A stretch of 64,000 nt of DNA from Corylus avellana (GCF_901000735.1 NC_081544.1:9053608-9117607); one strand, 5' to 3'; numbered from the stretch's first letter, positions 37,501-49,366 are shown. The notes: a model not told the origin generated them from the sequence alone. Numbers and translations are program-made.

Positions 37501-38104
37501 TGTTGTAAAATCAAAGGAAATAACAAGACAAAATAAAGAGATTGCAATATGTGAAACTAGTTCTTCAAGAACTATGTATGATTTTTCTATATTATTGTGT
37601 GATTTACATACAACTCAATACTCATTTTTATAATCACAAGGGTGGTAGTTGAGTTGGTAGAAGAATTCATTTCATCCTAGTAGTCGCGTGTTAGAATTCA
37701 CTTGCGGTAGTAGATGCGTGAACCAGATGCAACTTTGAAGGGGCTCTACTGGCTCACACCTTTGTGGGGGTTAGTGACGGGCTTGCCTTCCCAGGCAGTA
37801 GCTATGGCTCAAACTGGACATTCCACAGCGAGTGGGAACCCCGATGGTAACGCCCAAGGGGGGAAACTACACTGGTCGCCCCTTCCCACCTTATTAATTA
37901 GAAAAAAAAAAAAAATACTCATTTTTATAGGCATGGAATCATAATGGGAGGTTAAGGAATATGAAAGGGAGAATATGAAACAAAATGGTTAATCAATTTA
38001 TTGCATGGGTGTTATAGGAATTCTAAAAGATGATATGAATATGTAAAATTTCAGGAGATGGAACTAAATGGTCATCCACCAAATGCATGAACGCATTCAT
38101 AACA
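37501..38104 (-). repeat. 5' LTR of the copia element, interrupted by a SINE
   Basis: On the plus strand it runs from TGTTGTAAAATC to GCATTCATAACA. The two halves align with 31938-32176, except for the insertion at 37633-37929. Confidence 0.75.
37633..37913 (+). mobile_element. tRNA-derived SINE inserted in the copia LTR
   Basis: It starts ATCACAAGGGTGG and ends in a 13-base A tail. It is bracketed by a perfect 16-bp target duplication, AATACTCATTTTTATA (37617-37632 and 37914-37929). A perfect pol III A box, TAGTTGAGTTGG (37646-37657), is followed about 40 bp on by a degenerate B box (GTTAGAATTC). It has no coding potential. The insertion postdates the copia element because the other LTR has an empty site. 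Confidence 0.9.
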
Positions 38105-38628
38105 ACGGATTTTTTTTTTTTTTTTTTTTTTAGTTTTAAATGCACTTTTAAGCCTCTCAAATGTACACCTAAACAGACCCTCACTCTTATTTATTTTTTA
38201 TTTTTATTTTATACTGTGAATATGACATTTTTTTTTTTTGAGAAAGAATATGACATATTTTAAGTAGTTTTCTATGTTCAATCATTAAAAATAAAGAAAA
38301 AAATAAGCCACTTAAATCACGCTACATTAAGCGATATGAACTTCAACCCTTATTTCTTTCTTCTATTGGTATATCAAAAGGTCTTTCTTTCGTTGTTTTA
38401 GTGACTTCCCTTAGCTTAGTCTTTTTGGTTTTTGAGAATGGTCGCCACCTCCATAATGAATGATTATCCCCGCTCAATAGATCTACATCCATCTTATGAA
38501 AATGAGCGTAATAAATTAGTGTGAAGAGTAGCATTACTCTTCCAACTTTTTTCATTAATGGATGACAACAAAATAGATTTTTATTGCTTTGTCTTGGACT
38601 GAGCATTTATCATTTTCTTTAATTTAAG
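38105..38628. other. Intergenic DNA, no gene seen
   Basis: T-rich and AT-rich sequence right of the copia LTR. The open frame at 38343-38606 on the minus strand resembles no family I know and lacks support. Confidence 0.5.
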
Positions 38629-38755
38629 GAGAATAATTGAGGTCTCCAAGCGGAAATTCAATCGGCTGGAGACCACGCCTCATAAAGTGAAAGTTACTAG
38701 ATCGAATTCCCTTTCCATGTCAAAAAAAGAAAAAAAAAAAAAGAAAAAAAAAAAG
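38629..38755 (+). mobile_element. Truncated or diverged SINE, second family
   Basis: The segment GACCACGCCTCATAAAGTGA, the B-box-like AGATCGAATTC, then CCTTTCCATGTC and an A-rich tail match the clearer copy at 61185-61285. The A box is degraded. Confidence 0.6.
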
Positions 38756-39079
38756 GAGATATTATAACTTTTACTTGGTTATTCATAAACTAATGTGACA
38801 ATTTATAATCAATCAAATAATTAAGAGAAATTGATCAAGTCATATTTTTTACTTAATTATTTCATTAATTATATGAGTTTGTAAATGATTTTATAGTGAA
38901 AATTGTGGTATCCCTAACACCATTCTTAATTTTAATATAAAGATGAATGAAATTTGAGGAAATTTACATTATAAAATATATATATATATTTTTTTTAAAA
39001 AATCATACTTCCTTAAACAGTGCAGGGTAAAGAAAAAGGAAGTTTGTTTGGTTACATGGATAAGGTGGAGGCAACTAGT

Positions 39080-39879
39080 TTAGGCAGGCAAGATTCGAAC
39101 ATGATCCAAGCAGGATTTGCCATCAAGCTGGTTGCTTTGCTGCAGTTGCATGTATTCCTTATACTTTATTCCAGTGTATGCAGGTGCATTGGTTTCACGG
39201 TGGACCAACTTTGGTGCTGGGCCGACGACCGTGTCTAGTGGCGGCCCAATAACTGTGGCTATCGATATTCTTGTAGCTTTTTCGTTCACAAGTGCCCGAT
39301 GTACAACACTCTTGTACTTCCCGTTACTCGTTATCTTGCATCAAACAATGTTTTCCATTAAAAATTTGTTTACCAATAAATCACTACTAATTTCAAAATT
39401 TGAGGTTAATAAAAAAAATTATTTAACTAAGAAATTTCCTCAAAATCAATTTGGAAGAAATATTATCTAATTTATGTAAAATAATGTCAAGTGTCTATAA
39501 ACATTTAAATTGCACATTAAATTTAGTCTAAATTAGTAAACTGCTATTAATGAGGTTAAGAATTTAATGTACATTTTAAATATTTATAAACACTTAGAAC
39601 TATTTTACGGAATTTGACAGGAGAATATCTAGTTAATGGTCAAGATCTCTTTAGAAAGATCATAATGACATAAATACGACATATGTCTAACTAATAAAAA
39701 TAATAATAAAATATTATATATATTTTAAAAATAATTAAAAAAATAAAATTATAAAAAACTAAGGAATGGCCGGACCACCCCAGTTGGGGTTGGGGTGGCT
39801 TCGGCCACCCCAAATGGCCGGTCTAGGGTGGTCGAAGCCACCTCATGGCCCTTGGTGGTGGTCCGGCCACCACAAGGGC

Positions 39880-39912
<33 letters not shown>

Positions 39913-41528
39913 CGTTTGGACCTTCCCCATAGTTTATTTTTCCTTTTCAAAACAAAAATACTAACAACTCAGCAAAAGTGATAAAATGCGCCGGGGCGGG
40001 GTTGAAAACAATTGCAACAAAAGTAAAAGAAATGGAATAAAAAAAAATGATAATATATTTGCAGAATGCATGATTTAGTAGTATGCACCTCCATGTGATC
40101 GCCAACGTTCACCACGAATGCATTTGGAATGGAATTGACATTGACCCACTTGCTTTGATGCTGCACCTGAAGCCCGGAGATCCCATTTTGTATGAGGAGG
40201 GTCAACAGGCCGTGATCTGAATGCGGTGGCATCCCCATTGCTAGTTCCGGCTCCGGACAAGGCGGATATAAGTTTGCAGCCAGGAGTTGCAAACCCAATT
40301 CCAAATTCAAGGCATTTTGTATGTAGGTGTCTCCTAATCCCAAACTCATTGATATTCCTTTCAGCAACTCCATGGCTAATTCTCTGCTTCTTTTGCTGTA
40401 CTCCAACAAAATCTCTCTGTTGTAACAAATACAAAAGCAAAAGAATACGTTATGCAATTTGTTGAGTTGATTTTTTATAAAATAATTTCTACTTAAAGAT
40501 GATGACACAAGGACATCATTAAGAGAACACTTATCATTTTCCTATTTGGTTAGAACTACAATATCACCATTGTAGGATAATATTATTTTAATCATAACTA
40601 TATTTATCACATTAGGAAGATAATTTCCTTCTATCATTTGAAGAAATTAAAATGTTCTCATTATAAAAGTTAAAAATAATATTATTTAAAAAAAAAAAAA
40701 AATCCTTATTAGCCAAGTAGCAATCAGATCCATATGGAGGTTCCATATATCAGAATTAAAATCATTCCCGTTAAAAGTAATGATTAAGTAATTAAATTTA
40801 CTTTTTCTTATCAGTTTAAGTTTTTGAAACAACTGATAATTTAATATGGTGTCAGGATTAAGTTTTGAAATCAAACCTTGACTCTATCAGTTCATTTTTC
40901 ATTTAATTAATAATTAAGTGATTAAATTTATTATATTAATTTAACTGACCAATGATTCGGGGAGGTTGTAAAATAATCCTGAAATGAAGTGTAATACCTG
41001 AAGGCAGCTGGCTTGGAAGGTGAATGAAATTGGGGATGCACGAAGATCTTCAGAAAATCTCTCCAAAACAACACTTTATCCACGGAAGCATTAAAGCTGG
41101 TGCCGCACCTGATTGAGTCCAACACATGCTTCCCTCCATACTCTCGCTTCTCCTCCTCCGTCAGATTGAAAAATTCTCCACACGCGTCGCTCATCGCCTT
41201 CATCAGGCTCTCCGGCACACCGTGATTTATCACCTGATTATCATGATTGAATACACATGATGTACTATATATGCAAACAATATTAATTTATAGCAGTGCA
41301 TGCGTTTACCATGAAGAAGCCCCAGTCTTGGCATGCTTTGCCAAGTTGATGGATGGATTTGGATCGTTGATCAGGTGTACCGGAGGTGAGGAGAGAGAAG
41401 TCAATAATGGGGATTGAGTCCTCTGGGTCATCTGAAACTGGTTCATCATTGGGGCTCCGGGTGAAGGTGTACGTGGGAGGGATGGAGGTGAGACCAGGTG
41501 ATTCAGCCAGTGCTTTGATGCTTATCAT
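39080..41528 (-). CDS. Fe(II)/2-oxoglutarate-dependent dioxygenase, copy A
   Basis: Four exons (41528-41310, 41233-40998, 40416-40089, 39334-39080) encode 345 residues, the normal size for a plant DOXC-class 2OGD. The N-terminal DIOX_N part contains IPIIDFSLL, WGFFMVINHGVP and RDFLKIFVHP. The catalytic part has HSDHGLLTLL (iron ligands His and Asp), SVVHRA (distal His) and TRISIA (Arg and Ser binding 2-oxoglutarate). The sequence resembles the DMR6-like/flavanone-hydroxylase-related group of cytosolic dioxygenases acting in specialised metabolism; the substrate is unknown. The last intron ends with AG before ATAACG, so Ile-Thr replaces the Ile-Met of copies C and D. A solo LTR begins 23 bp upstream of the ATG and may alter expression. 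The frame is intact. Confidence 0.9.
39766..39880. repeat. GC-rich GTGGCC palindromic cluster in intron 3 of copy A
   Basis: Inverted and direct copies of GGGGTGGC/GGCCACCCC words follow an AT-rich lead and precede a run of about 30 A. It resembles the cores at 1820-2070 and 6890-7085. Probably the centre of an old MITE. Confidence 0.55.
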
Positions 41529-41551
41529 CTTGGGTTGATGAATAGACTATA

Positions 41552-42231
41552 TGTTGATAATGGCTGAAATTGTCAACAAGTGTGAAGATAATTGTTAAAA
41601 AATATCAATATTCAAGTTGGTGGGATCAAGTCATAATTATCTATAAGAAGATAAGGTTAGTTTTAAAAGGAGTCCAAGAACAACTTGGAATTAGATTTTT
41701 TGGAGAAAACGTGTGTGGATAAACATGTGGGCTGCAATGCTTATCTTCATCATAGAAAAGATTTTGTATTCATGATGGTTTTGTTTTCCCAGCAGCAATT
41801 AAATTAAAATTGTTCTCATATTTTTTGTGATTAAGCCTCTATAAAAGGACATGCAGTCCTTGGTTAAGTGGGGGATCTGGAAAATCTAAATTGGTGAGAG
41901 CACTTTGTGGTATTTACAAAGTGTAGAGAGTTTTTTCTTTACCGGGTATTTGAGAGAGACAGTTGAGAGGAGTGTACAAGGGGTTAAGGGCTTGGTTTGA
42001 GATATTAAACTTGAGCGGTTCAGGCTTGTACCATTGTATTCAATATTTCTCAATAGTAAAGAAGGAGACCGGATCATGCCCCGTAGACGTAGGCATATTG
42101 CCGAACCACGTAAACTCTTTGTGTACGTGTGTGATTGGTGTGTGTTCTCGAGTGTTTTCTTTTCAAACTTGTTTTTCGCATAAAGGGCTAATAAAAAATT
42201 AGTTACCAATTGATTATCAATTTTCCCAACA
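41552..42231 (+). mobile_element. Solo LTR just upstream of dioxygenase copy A
   Basis: It starts TGTTGATAATGG, ends TTTTCCCAACA, and is flanked by the perfect 5-bp target duplication CTATA (41547-41551 and 42232-42236). A CTCTATAAAAGG box at 41837-41848 is a plausible LTR promoter pointing rightwards, away from the gene. The downstream sequence is in the style of copia LTRs. No internal domain is left, so this is a recombination-derived solo LTR. The sequence on both sides continues the upstream homology seen in copies C and D. Confidence 0.88.
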
Positions 42232-42236
42232 CTATA

Positions 42237-43852
42237 GTCTATAGAGGATGCCTTTGAGGTTTAGCTTAACAAGTGGAGTTGTTGAGAGAGAGAGAGATGC
42301 GACTATATTTTGAGCGAGACAGCTGAGAATGATAATTTAACTTTTTATTTATTTAACATATATGAGTAAAAGTAAAATATTTTGATGGATAGTGATATTT
42401 CTATATGAGCACATTTGATCCCTATTGAGGCATGAGTAAAATGTGTAAAATGGATGCATAAAAGACGATCGTAAAAGCTGTAAAAAGTATGAACAAGCCC
42501 TTTAACTTTTATTTCATTAGATCATAAATCTTCGAATGAGTCAAAATGAGCCAATTTAGTAATATGGTTCATGATTGCGCGCAATAAATCTCGCAATCTA
42601 CGATGACACGTAACATTACGAGCAGAAAAAAAAAAAAAAGGCTATATATCATATTAATATTGTATAAATATCTTATTAGCTAGGTTGATGTGACATGATC
42701 CAATAAGCCCTGCCATGACACCAAATTCAGAAATTATATATATAAATATAGGGAATGAAAAAGCAGCATCAAATGTTTCTATCAAAATTTCTATTCACGT
42801 ATTTACATCCCTAGTCCTAGCCCTAGATGTCTCACTCTCGCCCATTTTCGAGCCACAACCACCATTTTCAGGCGACCCATCAAGCAACGGAGGCTAGGAA
42901 GCTGTCATACGACACCGCCAAGCCCATGAATGTACACTTTCCAAATTATTTATCTACACCCAAATCCTGCAACACCATTGAGCAACTGTAACATCTTCAA
43001 AATTAATTAGCAATAGTAACTAACTTGAAATGTCATTCGTAGCATCACAAAATCATTTAACTGATAATTAACATGAAGTGTTGCATGCACTAACATTAAT
43101 TAGAATAAAAATAGTGGAAAATGTCATATTGATCTAAACTATAAGACTAAATTCCTTAGTGTGTTTTTCTATGATCAATACAAACCAGAGCCTCCAAAAT
43201 ACAAAACATTTTAAGTACACTACTATATTAGAACATACCACAGTACACAAATGATACACAAATTTTCCTCTATAAGCCTTCGCTCAGTATCTCAATCCTC
43301 TGCGAACAACTCTAGTCTGCACACCTGAGATTGCTTTCCTATGGTATAAAACAAAAATATTTTACAAACCAAAAAGTAATTGGGTAAATCCACGACTTAG
43401 TAAGTAAATCACCAGCAAAATTTAGCCTACACCGAAAACTTGGTAGGGTTAGAAGTAAGCATAAATGTTGAAATTTCGAAAACATTATAAGGTTTGAATA
43501 ATCTAAAGTTGATAACCCTTATCTCAATAATAATGCCAATAAGGAAAAACAGTGCATTTAGAAAGCCGTTTAAGGCATAATTCCACGGACAACATATTAT
43601 AATTTTACGACAAAAAATCATGCCGATGAAGTGCGCAATATAATAATAGTAAATAAAGTACAATTTGTAACTATTCTTCTCATAGTCTATTTATGCCCAT
43701 AACCCTCTAATTAGAAAAAGAAAAACCTAATCCTTAAAGAAAAATAGAAAACTCAGTCTTTATTGAAAAGAAAAACTAATTAAAAAAGAAACAGATACAT
43801 AAATAAAATAAACCAACACTAATGTCGGTGCTGCATCATGGAGACAACTAGT
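42237..43852. other. Promoter side of copy A and 3' flank of copy B
   Basis: 42237-42540 matches parts of 50085-50430, the upstream flank of the broken copy B, for example TGTAAAAAGTAxGAACAAGC. 43680-43852 matches 61865-62045, the 3' flank of copy D. The middle (42640-43660) holds no gene I can support. Confidence 0.6.
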
Positions 43853-45275
43853 TTAGGCAGGCAAGATTCGAACATGATCCAAGCAGGATTTGCCTTCGAG
43901 CTGGTTGTTTTTTTGCAGTTGCACGTATTCCCTATAATTTATTCCAGTGTATGCAGGTGCATTGGTTTCAGGGTGGACCAACTCTGGTACGGTGCTGGGT
44001 TGACAACCATTTCCAGTGGTGGCCCAAAAACTGTGGCTACTGATATTCTTGTATCCTTTTCATTCACAAATGCCCTATGTATAACACTCTTGTACTTCCC
44101 ATTACTCATAATCTGGCATCAAACAATGTTCCTTTAGCAAATTTCAAACAATAAATTTCTTGTTTAAATTATCCGCTCGAATTGTTAGCAATTTAGATAA
44201 ATAATGTAAGATTACATCAAAAAAAAAAAAAAAAAATGGTATGGTTAATATTTTAATTTTAATTTCACTTTTGAGTTTGAACTCTATGAAGCTTGGCCTC
44301 AAAATTTGTTTATTGATAGGGATGAAAATGTGGGTGGATAATAACCGTCTGCATTTGCTATCCACATTTATCCGCAATCCGCTATCCGCATATGCAGATA
44401 CGGATATAGATAGCAAAAACTAATGTCCACAAATATGGATGCGAATAGCGGTTTTAGGGTATGCAGATGCGAATAATATCTACATCCGCATTCCTTTATA
44501 TATTTAATATTTTATATATATACATATATATTATATTTAATAGTTTTAAATTTATGTTTGTCGGATTTGAAATTTATGTTTCTTATATTTGCTAGACTTG
44601 TAAAGTTGTTGGATTTCACTTTTACAAAACTCTTTTAATATGTCTGATTAATTGCTTTATATGTTCTTCCTTTATTATTAGTTTTTAAATGTTTTTTATT
44701 GTTACCAACTATAGATTTACTAGAAGCTAAATATTAAATAATGTATGTAATGAAAATTTATTGACAAAATGATTAGAAAGTGTGATGAATAATAGTGTTC
44801 AACTATAAATAATGTTTTTTTTTTTACTAGAAGAAATAATTAGTGAATTACAATTTCAAAGTCTAAAACGCTCACTACCTCAAATGTGGATACTATCTGC
44901 ATTAACCGCGCGGATGCGGATAGTAATCGCATGATGTGGATGGGATGTTGCTATTTTCTGCATCCGCATTTTCACTCATATTTATTGATAAATCACTACT
45001 TATCTCAAAATCATAAATTTAATTATTTACATAATATTTTAACATTATTTTTTTAACAAGTGAAGTACAATACATATAATATTTTATCAGAAATGAAAAA
45101 TAAATAAAAATTTCAAATTCAAACTTAAAATCATTACTATGATATTGTGTAAAATTACCACTCAATGACACAAAAGAAAAAGAAATGGAATAGAAAAGAA
45201 ATGATAATATATATGCATATATAAGGCATGGTTTAGGATGCACCTCCATGTGATCGCCAACATTAACGACGAATG
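43853..45275 (-). pseudogene. Fe(II)/2-oxoglutarate-dependent dioxygenase, copy B (pseudogene)
   Basis: The last exon is present (44112-43853), with SNGKYKSVIHRAF and the TRISV motif, but it is 260 nt long against 255 in the other copies. An extra TACGG-like 5-bp insertion near 43990 shifts the frame after the P-A-P block. Of exon 3 only about 31 nt remain at its donor end (45275-45244, encoding VVNVGDHME). Beyond 45275 the sequence changes abruptly to a Ty3 integrase. Exons 1, 2 and most of 3, including the HxD motif, are missing. A hAT element sits in intron 3. The locus cannot encode an enzyme. Confidence 0.9.
44317..44980. mobile_element. Non-autonomous hAT transposon in dioxygenase pseudogene B
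   Basis: The termini TAGGGATGAAAATG and CATTTTCACTCATA are inverted repeats. The perfect 8-bp target duplication TTTATTGA lies at 44309-44316 and 44981-44988. The subterminal regions are rich in GCGGATA/TATCCGC-type words. The same intron in copy A (39361-39390) reads through the corresponding site without an insertion, giving a paralogous empty site. Confidence 0.93.
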
Positions 45276-45282
45276 AGTGTGT

Positions 45283-46949
45283 ATTAAGGTCCTCTTGTAT
45301 ATGTGCATTAAGGTCCTCCACCTGGGTGTGTATTTGCTTTAAATCAGGGAGAGGTGCTAAATCCAGTGGTGCCTGTGGATTACTCCCTTAGATGATAGTG
45401 AACGGACTAAGGCCGGTGCTCCGGTTGACGGATCAGTTGTAGGCAAACTCAGCTTGGTACAACTGCTGGTCCCATGACTTGAGGAGTTCACCCACTAAGC
45501 TTCTAAGCAATGCCCCCAATGACCGATTTGCAACCTCCATTTGCCCGTCCGTTTGTGGATGGTAAGCGCTACTGAAATCAAGTCTCGTGTGAGATAGCTA
45601 CCACAAGCACCGCCAAAAGTGGCTAAGGAATCGCGTGTCGCGGTCAGAAACTATGGACAATAGAAGGCCGTGGAGGCGGTATACTTCTTGAAAATATAAT
45701 TGCCCCACGTTCACGGCATCGATAGTCTTTTTACATGCAATAAAATGAACCATCTTTGAGAATCGATCAACTACAACAAAGATGGAATCATTACCTTTTT
45801 GGGTCCGAGGTAAACCCAGCACAAAGTTCATGCTCACGTTAGTCCATACACCTTCTGGAATAGATATAAACCGGCATTTATAGCTGCTCCTTTTGATACT
45901 TGGCACACCCTACAGCAACACACCAACTTCTCCACCTCCTTTCTCATGCTAAGCCAATAAAACTTCTCCGCCACCAATTGGAAAGTTTTGTCCCGCCCTA
46001 TATGCCCTTCATTATGACGCTCTTGAATAATCTGCAACCGGAGACTACCCTCGGGGATGCATAGCTGAGTGCCCTTGAAGAGGAACCCATTATGCAGCTC
46101 AAAATCACTCTGATTTCCCAACATCACATCATCAACAATTGGGCCAAAAAGAGGGCCAGTTGATAAAGAATCCTTTAAAAGGTCAAAACCAATTACCTTA
46201 TTTGCCATAGTGGTCAAGAGTGTCGACTTCTGGCTAAGGGCGTCGGCCACTTTGTTCAAAGCTCCCGACTTGTGTTTGATGGTAAAGGAGAATTGTTGCA
46301 CATATGCAGCCCACTTTACATGCTGGGATGCGAGTTTATCTTGACTATTGAGGTGCTTCAACGCCTCATGATCCGAGTACAAGATAAAATCATTGTAGGC
46401 GAGGTAGGAACTCCAATGCCTCAATGATTGCACTAATGCGTAAAACTCCACGTCATAGGTGCTATAGTTGATCCTTGAACCACTCAACTTTTCACTAAAG
46501 AATGCCACCGGTCTTCCACCTTGACTCAGAACCGCTCCAATGCCAACCTTGAAAGCGTCACAATGCAACTCAAATAGCAATTCAAAATCTGGAAGGACAA
46601 GTAGTGGAGCCGTCGTCAACGTAAGTTTAATTAACTCAAATGCTTTGGTAGCCGCCTCACTCCAAGAGAATTTTCCCGCCTTCATGCACTCCGAGATAGG
46701 TGCTATGATGGTATTAAAATTATGAATGAAATGCCTACAAAAGGACACCAATCCATGGGAACTTCTTTCCTCGTGTAATGTTGTAGGAATGGGCCAATCC
46801 CGAATGGCCACCACTTTTGCTTTGTCTACCACCAACCCGTCTTTAGACACCACATAGCCAAGAAAAAGCACCGAATCTGTCATGAATGAGCACTTGGCCG
46901 ATGATGCATAGAACTTCTCTTTCCGGAGCACTTGAAGTACTTCCCTCAC
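45283..46949 (-). pseudogene. Gypsy RNase H and integrase remnant
   Basis: RNase H is readable from ELHCDAFKVGIGAVLSQ to HVKWAAYVQQF. An H2C2 zinc finger (HNEGHIGRDKT...CRVCQ) follows. The integrase core then begins [13 protein letters not shown], where the first catalytic Asp is usually [11 protein letters not shown] (second Asp) and QTDGQMEVANR (Glu) are kept. Several frame breaks occur near 45900 and 45600. The frame ends in copy B sequence at 45275. Confidence 0.85.
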
Positions 46950-47303
46950 ATGTTGAAGGTGTGTCTCTCTGTCGGGGCTATAAATGAGTATGTCATCAAA
47001 GTATACTACGACAAACCTTCCTATAAAAGGCCGAAAAGCTTAGTTCATCATTCTTATGAATGTGCTAGGTGCATTAGATAATCCTAACGGTATTACCAAC
47101 CATTCAAAGAGTCCCTCCCGCATTTTAAACGCTGTTTTCCATTCATCACTTGGTCGCACTCGAATTTGATAGTACCCACTCCTTAGGTCCAGCTTGGTGA
47201 ATATCGTTGCCCCACTCAATTGATCTAAAACATCATCCAACTGGGGAATAGAGAACCAATATCTCACGGTGATCTTGTTGATGGCCTTACTATCCACGCA
47301 CAT
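46840..47303 (-). pseudogene. Gypsy reverse transcriptase remnant
   Basis: Motifs include [25 protein letters not shown] and [13 protein letters not shown]. An in-frame TAA lies after RMMN at about 47040, and the active-site region YFDDILIYS is just downstream of it. The RT fingers upstream are broken near 47303-47448. Confidence 0.85.
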
Positions 47304-47447
47304 CCTTCATGAACCATCCTTCTTAGGGGTGAGTAAAGCTAGTACCGCACATGGACTCAAGCTCTCTCGAATGTGTCCTTTGGCTAATAATCCCTCCACT
47401 TGTCGCCTAAACTCTTCATGCTCTTTGGGGCTCATGCGATAGTGTGG

Positions 47448-48149
47448 TCAGTTAGGTAGACTCAATCCCGACACCAAATCAATTTGGTGTTGTATGTCAC
47501 GAAGAGCAGGTAGCTCATTGGGTAATTCAATCGAAAATACATCTGCAAATTTTTCGACTAACCCCTTGGCTTCTTCTGGCACCTCTTCTATCTTCTTGCC
47601 TTCTTTACTCACTAGTAAGTACCCACAATCCGCTTCTAGCATCTCCTTAATGAACTCATGTCGAGCCAACAATGTTTGACCCGTCCCGATTGAAGGTTTG
47701 GGCCCTTCGCTCGGATCGGGTAGGAGAGTGAGCTTCACATTGTCAACCAAGAAACAGTATCTGTTCTTCCTTCCGTCATGATGCGCATTCCTATCATATT
47801 GCCATGGCCTCCTGAGTAGTATATGGCACGTATCCATCGCCACCACGTCACACGACACCTTATCCTTATATCTTTTCTCAATTGAAAAATTCACAAGGCA
47901 ACGTTTAGACACAATTACCTCATCCCCTTTCTTCAGCCACTCCAAGCGATATGGTGTAGGGTGCTTCTCCGTTGCAAGGCCCAACTTCTGAACCGTTTCT
48001 TCAGCCACGACGTTCTCATAGCTGCCCCCATCAATAATAAGTTTGCACCCCATGCCTCTAACCGTGCAAATTGTGTGGAAAAGATTATGGCGCTGCCCGT
48101 CGTCTCCCTCCACCTTCGGTGGCGTATAATATATCCTTCTCACCATCAA
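47448..48149 (-). pseudogene. Gypsy retropepsin-like protease and pre-RT linker
   Basis: It contains CKLIIDGGSYENVV, the active-site form usual in this plant Ty3 group. VSKRCLVNFSI and the LRRPWQYDR block follow, then ELPALRDIQHQIDLV leading into RT. This stretch is an open frame of 233 codons. It is the closest relative in the window of the protease region at 4641-5087. Confidence 0.85.
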
Positions 48150-48250
48150 TAAAAGAGTGTCATCCCTAGTGGCAAATTCTTTGTCGGCCCTATCGAAGTC
48201 GTCAAAATTTGCTTCTTACTCTTCTCCATCGCCTTGCTCATCGAAGGTTT

Positions 48251-49339
48251 CTACTGAATCGACGAGTAGGGCCTTTCCATACTTCTCTCCCTTGCGACAA
48301 TCCACCATCCGATGGCCCATCTCTCCACAACGAAAACACTTGGGCTCGGTTGCAGCCCCGGGTTGACTTGGCTGCCCATGGGTGTGGGGTTTTTACTTGG
48401 GCCGGTCAATTGGGAAGGGACCTCCTGAGCTGTGAACAGAACCCTTGACCGGTTGTAGCTTCCACTGCCGCCACGTCCAAATGAGTTGAATGAACCACGT
48501 GCCAATGCCTTCTCAATTAACAATGCCCTTTGGTGAGCCTCCAACACCTTGGCGGGGTCAAAGAGCTTCAATGTGTCTTGAAGTTATGGCCGCAAACCCC
48601 CAATATACCGGGACACTAATTGTTCCTCCGACTCTAGCAAATCAACTCGTGTCAATAATTTGTAGAACTCCTCCGTGTATTCATCTACGGACTTCGAACC
48701 TTGACTCCAATTTTGTAGCCGTTGATACATGGTTCATAGGTAATTGTAGGGCAAAAAGGCAGGTCGCATCTTTCCCAACAATTGCTCCCAATTGTCAAGC
48801 TTTCTCTTGCCCTTGCGTACTCTAGCTTGCTTCAATTGCTGCCACCATGCCGCAGCCCTTCCCCAAAATTTGGTTGCGACCAAAGAAACTCGCCAATCTT
48901 TCAGTACCCTCTTGAAGTGGAGAATCTCTTCAACTGCCACCACCCAATCCAGGAATTCTTTGGGTTGAAGACCCCCGTGGAATTCTGGAATCTCAAGTTT
49001 GAACCCACTTTCCCACCGATTAGCATGAGCTTGCGCAGAGGGTCGACAGCCTTGCGTTTGACGCTCCGCAAAAGGGTTTGCAGATCCATACCCGTTGTCG
49101 TCTTCGTCTTCCTCCTCCGGCACGCGTGGTAGGGGTCGATGTAGATGCCAGTCATGGAGGCGTGTGTCGGCCAGTTGGGTGGTGAAGTCTTCAATTTGAT
49201 CCCTCATAGTCGCAAGCTACCCTTCCTTGCGCCTACCCGGTGTCACCTCATGTTCTTCATGAACTGAATCATCATGTTCATGCACATCGTGCAAGCTTGC
49301 AAAGCAGTTGTCCTTCCCCCCTCTTGTGTTTGGAGCCAT
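48251..49339 (-). pseudogene. Gypsy gag remnant
   Basis: The start MAPNTRGGKD is just inside the primer-binding site. A TAG follows at about 49217. The capsid core reads LEIPEFHGGLQPKEFLDWV and later WWQQLKQAR. Further stops occur near 48734 and 48590. A CCHC knuckle (C-F-R-C-G-E-M-G-H-R-M-V-D-C) is recoverable only in another frame near 48300-48350. Confidence 0.8.
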
Positions 49340-49366
49340 GGAAAGTGACTGAGCTTTGATACCAAC

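Larger units (their letters stand above)
31938..38104 (-). mobile_element. Decayed Ty1/copia LTR retrotransposon with a SINE in its 5' LTR
   Basis: The element lies on the minus strand. The 5' LTR is 37501-38104 (about 307 bp after removing the SINE and its duplicated target) and ends in TAACA on the plus strand. The 3' LTR is about 31938-32176 and lacks roughly 65 bp at its outer end. A polypurine tract, CCAAGGGGGAG on the minus strand, abuts it at 32177-32187. Domain order is gag, zinc knuckle, protease, integrase, RT and RNase H, the Ty1/copia order. Several stops and frameshifts break the polyprotein. Because the outer LTR end is missing, no target duplication can be assigned. Confidence 0.88.

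Noticed and set aside
37714..37944. 77-codon open frame in the copia LTR
   Set aside because: It lies wholly within the SINE and its A tail.
39020..39470. Plus-strand frames over dioxygenase last exons (also near 43838, 58222 and 62140)
   Set aside because: Antisense shadows repeated in each paralog because the exons are similar; the minus-strand frames carry the conserved motifs.
42715..42897. 60-codon plus-strand frame between copies A and B
   Set aside because: Short, with no family resemblance and no regulatory context.
48157..49132. Plus-strand open frames across 48.1-49.1 kb
   Set aside because: They are antisense shadows of the gypsy gag.
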